Assembly (NCBI GenBank): GCA_017525245.1
Contig: JAFXTE010000047.1
Span: forward strand, 1 to 64,000
Reading direction: 5' to 3'
Length of the DNA: 64,000 bases
Source of the DNA: Bacteroidales bacterium
GTDB lineage: Bacteria; Bacteroidota; Bacteroidia; Bacteroidales; WCHB1-69
The notes under the pieces are model-generated. The model was given only the letters and a program-made list of their open reading frames with translations, made no database searches and was not told where the DNA came from. This document shows positions 59,797 to 64,000 of the stretch, in pieces; positions within the stretch are counted from its first letter, which is position 1; each line of letters begins with the position of its first letter. Both the position numbers and the translations under genes were made by a program.

Positions 59797-60819
59797 AAAC
59801 AGTTCTCCCTGTCCCGACACATACCTCGACTTCCCCAAATGCGTGAATGCCAAGTCGGTGGCTTCGCGACCGCGGGGGGTGCGCATCAGGTATCCTTCCT
59901 GGATCAGGAACGGCTCATAGACCTCCTCGATGGTGCCGGGGTCTTCGCCCACGGCGGTGGCGATGGTGCTCAAGCCCACCGGACCGCCCTTGAACTTCTC
60001 GATGATGGTACTCAGGATACGGTTGTCCATTTCGTCCAATCCGTGCTTATCGACATTCAACGCCGTCAAGGCAACCTGCGTGATGGGCAGCGTGATGGTG
60101 CCGTCGCCCTTGATCTGGGCGAAGTCGCGGACACGTCGCAACAACAAGTTGGCGATACGCGGAGTGCCACGGCTGCGGGAAGCGATTTCGTAGGCGGCAT
60201 CCTCGTCAATGGGGATGTTCAAAATGGAAGCCGACCGTTTAATGATGTTGCCAAGTGTCTGGGCATCATAGTATTGCAGACGCAGGTTGATACCGAAGCG
60301 TGAACGCAACGGCGCTGTCAGCAAGCCCGACCGTGTGGTAGCACCCACCAGTGTGAACGGGTTGATGGAAATCTGCACGCTCCGAGCACTCGGACCACTG
60401 TCAATCATAATGTCGATTTTGTAGTCCTCCATCGCTGAGTAGAGGTACTCCTCCACCACCGGCGACAAACGGTGGATTTCGTCGATGAAGAGGACATCGT
60501 GCGGCTCCAGGTTGGTGAGCAGCCCGGCCAAATCGCCAGGTTTGTCAATGACGGGACCGGATGTCACCCGCACATTCACGCCCATCTCGTTGCCGATGAT
60601 GTGTGACAGGGTAGTCTTGCCCAAGCCCGGAGGACCATGCAGCAAAACGTGATCAAGAGCTTCACCGCGACCTTTCGCCGCATGTACAAAAACCATCAAA
60701 TTTTCCAGCACTTGCTTCTGTCCCTGGAAATCCGTGAACTGCGCAGGACGTATGGCGCGCTCAAATTCCTTGTCCGAGGCGGAAAGATGTTGTTGGGTAG
60801 GATCTAAATTCTCGTTCAT
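59794..60819 (-). CDS. ruvB: Holliday junction branch migration ATPase RuvB
   Basis: 341 residues. RuvB hexamers drive branch migration with RuvA at Holliday junctions. Walker [15 protein letters not shown] (~57), Walker B LFIDEIHR, sensor [19 protein letters not shown] and the C-terminal winged helix. It is relevant to the recombination-prone RHS array, though its role is general. Confidence 0.96.
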   Translation of the reverse strand: MNENLDPTQQHLSASDKEFERAIRPAQFTDFQGQKQVLENLMVFVHAAKGRGEALDHVLLHGPPGLGKTTLSHIIGNEMGVNVRVTSGPVIDKPGDLAGLLTNLEPHDVLFIDEIHRLSPVVEEYLYSAMEDYKIDIMIDSGPSARSVQISINPFTLVGATTRSGLLTAPLRSRFGINLRLQYYDAQTLGNIIKRSASILNIPIDEDAAYEIASRSRGTPRIANLLLRRVRDFAQIKGDGTITLPITQVALTALNVDKHGLDEMDNRILSTIIEKFKGGPVGLSTIATAVGEDPGTIEEVYEPFLIQEGYLMRTPRGREATDLAFTHLGKSRYVSGQGELF

Positions 60820-60825
60820 ACGCGT

Positions 60826-61827
60826 CTAATGTTGCAGTTTGTCCAAACGGTTGAGACCCTTGATGGCCGGCTCAAAGTTTGTGGAGAGCTTCAGCGTCTC
60901 CTCGTAATCCTTGCGGGCGGCCACATAGTTTCCCAAATACTCGTATGCCACTCCTCGGTTACAAATGGCATACACGAACTGCGGGTTGATTTGCAGCACT
61001 TGCGTAAAAAGTTTCACCGCTTCGTCGTATTTCTTGATATTGTCATCCAAATACAAATAACCCAGATTGTTAAGAGACGGAATATGAGTTGAGTCGATGG
61101 AAATGGCCGTTTTGTATTCTTGCTCCGCTTCCTCCAACTTGTCCATATCCTGGAACATTTTGCCCAAATTGTAGTGAAGCTCCACATTATTGGGATCCAC
61201 TTTCAATCCGTTCTGATAGTAGGAAATCGCCATCGGATCATTTTTCTGCTGGTAGAAGTAGCCAAGTTCCAAAAAGGCTTTCGTCTCCCGCGGATCCTGG
61301 TCGATAACCAGCTGTAGCATACGCAGATATCCGACCGTATCTTGCATGTCTTTCAACATGAAAGCCTTGATGAGGTATGCTTTCGGATTGTGCGGTTGAC
61401 GTTGCACAGCTTCGTCAATGGTTTTGCCGCAATCGTCAAATTGTCGCGTATGAAACTGCAGTTCAGCTAATTTCAGTCTTGCTTCGTTGTTATCCTCATC
61501 GGTGGAAATGGCCTTCAACAGCATCTCCTCCGTCAAGTCGGTTTCATGCTGCGCAAAGTAGAGGTCGGAGAGCATCACATAGTACTTGCTGCTGTCAGGC
61601 TGCAACTTGATGGCGGTCTGCATGTCAGCGATACCTTTGTCAATATTCTCGTGAAAGTAGTAATATTGTGCCCTTTTGTAATAATTTTCGGACTTTTTAG
61701 GATGCTTGTCAATGTTGAGACACAATTCGGCCAGCTCTGGCGGCAAGTCGGCGTACTTGTTCTTGTTTTGGCAACCGTAACTGAGAACTAAGAACAAGGC
61801 CAGTAGGCAGGTGATAATTTTTTTCAT
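60826..61827 (-). CDS. TPR repeat lipoprotein
   Basis: 333 residues, lipobox LSYGC. About eight tetratricopeptide repeats (for example YYVMLSDLYFAQHETDLTEEML, VELHYNLGKMFQDMDKLEEAEQEYKTAIS). Probably a periplasmic scaffold. Cotranscribed with ruvB (6-bp gap). No specific partner is evident. Confidence 0.85.
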   Translation of the reverse strand: MKKIITCLLALFLVLSYGCQNKNKYADLPPELAELCLNIDKHPKKSENYYKRAQYYYFHENIDKGIADMQTAIKLQPDSSKYYVMLSDLYFAQHETDLTEEMLLKAISTDEDNNEARLKLAELQFHTRQFDDCGKTIDEAVQRQPHNPKAYLIKAFMLKDMQDTVGYLRMLQLVIDQDPRETKAFLELGYFYQQKNDPMAISYYQNGLKVDPNNVELHYNLGKMFQDMDKLEEAEQEYKTAISIDSTHIPSLNNLGYLYLDDNIKKYDEAVKLFTQVLQINPQFVYAICNRGVAYEYLGNYVAARKDYEETLKLSTNFEPAIKGLNRLDKLQH

Positions 61828-61850
61828 TCTGTCTTTTTTTGCTATTGGCT

Positions 61851-61878
61851 GTAGAGACGTTTCCTGAAACGTCTCTAC
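61851..61878. repeat. 13-bp perfect palindrome, copy 3
   Basis: GTAGAGACGTTTC, CT, GAAACGTCTCTAC in the gap between recA and the TPR lipoprotein gene. Identical to copy 1. Confidence 0.9.
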
Positions 61879-61900
61879 AATTGGAAAATACTAACAGCTA

Positions 61901-62923
61901 CTACTTCATATTCTCTTTGATGGCTTCGCGGATCTTTGCCTCGATTTCATCAGAGAGTTCGGGATTGTCGTTGAGGAGCTGTTTCACGCTGTCGCGACCC
62001 TGGGCGAGCTTGGAGTCGCCGTAGGAGAACCAAGAGCCAGCCTTCTTAATAATATTGTATTCAACACCGAGATCGACAATTTCGCCCGACTTGGAAATAC
62101 CTTCACCGAACATGATGTCAAACTCAGCCGTGCGGAATGGAGGCGCGACCTTGTTTTTCACCACCTTGACTTTCACGTGGTTACCTATGGCTGTATCACC
62201 GTCTTTGATTTGGGTCTGGCGGCGAATGTCGAGACGTACGGAAGCATAGAACTTCAGTGCGTTACCACCCGTGGTGGTCTCCGGATTGCCGAACATGATG
62301 CCGATTTTCTCACGCAACTGGTTGATGAAGATGCAACAACAACCTGTCTTGTTGATGGTTGCAGTCAGCTTGCGCAGTGCCTGCGACATCAGGCGCGCCT
62401 GAAGGCCGACTTTGGAGTCGCCCATGTCGCCTTCGATTTCGCTTTTTGGGGTGAGGGCGGCCACGGAGTCAATGACGATGATGTCGATGGCGCCGGAGCG
62501 GATGAGGTTGTCGGCGATCTCGAGCGCCTGCTCACCGTTGTCGGGTTGGGAAATCAGCAGTTCAGCGGTATTCACGCCTAATTTTTCGGCATAGAAGCGG
62601 TCGAAGGCGTGTTCCGCATCGATGAAAGCGGCGATACCGCCCTGTTTTTGCGCCTCCGCGATGGCGTGGATGGCCAATGTGGTCTTACCGGAGGATTCGG
62701 GGCCATAGATTTCAACAATACGGCCTTTCGGGAATCCGCCGACACCGAGTGCCGTGTCCAGGCCAATAGAACCGGTAGATATGACGTCCATCTCTTCAAT
62801 ATGGGTCTCGCCCATGCGCATAATAGAGCCTTTTCCAAAGGTTTTTTCGAGTTTTTCGAGCGTGGAGTTGAGCACTTTCAGTTTCTCAGCATTCACATTG
62901 TTTTTAATTTCTTCTTTTTCCAT
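61901..62923 (-). CDS. recA: Recombinase RecA
   Basis: 340 residues. RecA forms filaments on single-stranded DNA for homologous recombination and the SOS response. Walker [17 protein letters not shown]-like [26 protein letters not shown] (L1/L2 region) and the C-terminal acidic part. Its activity would be needed for the core-to-core recombination proposed for the RHS array. Confidence 0.97.
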   Translation of the reverse strand: MEKEEIKNNVNAEKLKVLNSTLEKLEKTFGKGSIMRMGETHIEEMDVISTGSIGLDTALGVGGFPKGRIVEIYGPESSGKTTLAIHAIAEAQKQGGIAAFIDAEHAFDRFYAEKLGVNTAELLISQPDNGEQALEIADNLIRSGAIDIIVIDSVAALTPKSEIEGDMGDSKVGLQARLMSQALRKLTATINKTGCCCIFINQLREKIGIMFGNPETTTGGNALKFYASVRLDIRRQTQIKDGDTAIGNHVKVKVVKNKVAPPFRTAEFDIMFGEGISKSGEIVDLGVEYNIIKKAGSWFSYGDSKLAQGRDSVKQLLNDNPELSDEIEAKIREAIKENMK

Positions 62924-62951
62924 TCTTGATAGGTTTAATGATTTCAGGGGG

Positions 62952-62981
62952 CAAAGGTACGCTTTTTTTCAATCGTTCAAA
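62952..62981 (-). promoter_or_regulatory. recA promoter
   Basis: Minus-strand -7 box TACCTTTG at 62952-62959 and -33 TTTG at 62978-62981 with an 18-bp spacer, 28 bp before the recA ATG. One of the best promoter matches in the window. Confidence 0.65.
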
Positions 62982-63114
62982 GCCCGAAATCACAAAAATA
63001 TTTCATTGGAAACTAATTGTTTACGATAATTTTCACTATTGATAGTAAAGGTTAAATCACCAATTTCGCAAGATTCAAGGGCTGAATCCCAAAACGTTGA
63101 TGTGATGTTTTTTT

Positions 63115-63122
63115 TATTTTTG
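63115..63122 (+). promoter_or_regulatory. -7 box of the TlpA-like gene
   Basis: TATTTTTG, 40 bp before the ATG at 63163. Confidence 0.4.
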
Positions 63123-63162
63123 CACTTAGTTTCCTTTTTACCCATAAACGCCATTTGCCGCT

Positions 63163-64000
63163 ATGAAAAAAAATCTGTTCTATCTTATAATGGGGCTGAT
63201 TCTCTCCCTCCCCGCTATGGCGCAGAATCCCAATTTCACCGTGACGGGAACGGTGAAGGACATGGAAGGCGTTGTCGTCACCATGTATGATGATGCCACA
63301 AGACAAACTATGGATTCGATTGTAGTGAGTGACAACAAGTTCCAGCTCCAAGGCCGCGCCGATTCCGCCATGATGGTGGGGCTCTATTCCAGCGATTACA
63401 GTATGTATGCCGATCTGCTGGTTATGCCGGGCAGCCAAATGGCTGTTGACATGGTAGCTGGAACGGTGACGGGAAACAAACCCACGGAACAGCTTAACCG
63501 GCTTGCGCAGGGGAACAGGGCATTGATGAAAGAACGGACCAGAATCGCCTATCAAATGATGGCCGCCGGCGAAGGTCCGCTTTTCGACTCCTTGAATACG
63601 CTCTATCACAGCTGCGACAACCACCGGAAGCAGTTGATGGATTCATTGGGATGGCGCTATTATGAGGAGAATCTGGACAACCCGGCAGCCGCCCACATCC
63701 TCTTTGAGATTGCAAATGTAGTGACGGAAGACGTTTTTTTGGACAAAGGCGAGGAACCGACACCAGCCATCCTCCGCCTCTTCTCCCTCTATGAGTCTGC
63801 GCCGACCGCCGTGAAAGAATTCCCATCGTTGAAGCGAACCATGACCAAGCTTCAATCGCAGGCGGCGATAGCCCCGGGCAATCGTTTCCGCGACTTTGAA
63901 GCCATCGACTACATCACGGGAAAGCCCACAACCCTCGGGGAAAAAATCGCCGGACATTTGGCCGTCGTCGATTTTTGGGCGTCGTGGTGCGGACCGTGTC
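63163..64000 (+). CDS. TlpA-like thioredoxin-family protein (3' end cut by window edge)
   Basis: The first ~279 residues are visible. Signal peptide ending LPAMAQ, an N-terminal DUF4369-like domain (about 25-120; KDMEGVVVTMYDDAT), a helical linker and the start of a thioredoxin domain with the active site WASWCGPC at the very end. Such proteins are periplasmic disulfide reductases, common in this phylum; partner unknown. Confidence 0.88.
   Translation, partial: MKKNLFYLIMGLILSLPAMAQNPNFTVTGTVKDMEGVVVTMYDDATRQTMDSIVVSDNKFQLQGRADSAMMVGLYSSDYSMYADLLVMPGSQMAVDMVAGTVTGNKPTEQLNRLAQGNRALMKERTRIAYQMMAAGEGPLFDSLNTLYHSCDNHRKQLMDSLGWRYYEENLDNPAAAHILFEIANVVTEDVFLDKGEEPTPAILRLFSLYESAPTAVKEFPSLKRTMTKLQSQAAIAPGNRFRDFEAIDYITGKPTTLGEKIAGHLAVVDFWASWCGPC

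Noticed and set aside
1-64000. tRNA, rRNA or riboswitch genes
   Set aside because: I noticed no tRNA-like cloverleaf, rRNA or riboswitch consensus; without a covariance search small RNAs cannot be excluded.

Overview
The window looks like a chromosomal segment from a member of the Bacteroidota, most likely order Bacteroidales. Supporting signs are type IX secretion genes (PorV, PorU, PorP/SprF, GldJ), Bacteroidota-type promoters (TAnnTTTG -7 boxes, some with a TTTG-like -33 element), the ftsX-DUF3098-uppP-truB gene order, a DPP5-like and a DPP7-type peptidase, a long NusB, a DUF1573-yajC-YbbR-coaE block and many lipoproteins. No rRNA, tRNA, CRISPR array or intact transposon was seen.

Layout. 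1-4.5 kb: a truncated lipoprotein gene, a divergent membrane-bound LytTR regulator, then ftsX-DUF3098-uppP-truB. 4.5-14.2 kb: housekeeping genes (AMP nucleosidase, aroB, folB, an LptF/G permease, a DPP5-like peptidase, an acyltransferase, a radical SAM protein, lplA, a HAD phosphatase, ispF). 14.2-22.3 kb: a type IX secretion cluster, porV-porU divergent from porP-gldJ. 22.4-33.1 kb: a GNAT protein, engB, an EnvC-like protein, pnuC, purD, an MltF-like lytic transglycosylase, lspA and a DPP7-type S46 peptidase. 50.1-64 kb: coaE, YbbR, yajC, DUF1573, nusB, alkaline phosphatase, meaB, lon, rpmE2, ruvB, a TPR lipoprotein, recA and a truncated TlpA-like thioredoxin.

The striking part is 33.3-50.1 kb. 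Nine RHS toxin genes, each followed by a small gene for an exported or membrane protein (the presumed immunity protein), are packed back to back. Five lie on the minus strand to the left of a small hub at about 43.4-43.57 kb and four on the plus strand to its right, so all point away from the hub. Only the innermost left gene keeps a long YD-repeat body; the other eight are orphan tips made of a short proline-rich leader, a conserved core of about 61 residues (YTFSAKE... to ...DPDGEE) and a variable C-terminal domain. The variable domains include two related metzincin-like proteases, an HExxH protein, a HELLGH protein, an NlpC/P60-like candidate, a JAB-like candidate, a possible pore former and two unknowns. 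A tenth, empty copy (promoter plus leader with no core or toxin) abuts coaE. The hub carries a tyrosine recombinase gene cut off in its catalytic domain exactly where the RHS body begins. Because the core is repeated in both orientations around the body, inversion by homologous recombination could swap tips reversibly; this is an inference and has not been tested.

A second theme is repeats. Many intergenic gaps hold short tandem repeats of nearly always 7 bases, with a different word at each site. The same kind of heptamer is translated in the leaders of most RHS tips. A perfect 13-bp inverted repeat (GTAGAGACGTTTC arms) occurs three times, once supplying the stop codon of pnuC and once encoding part of the LspA tail.
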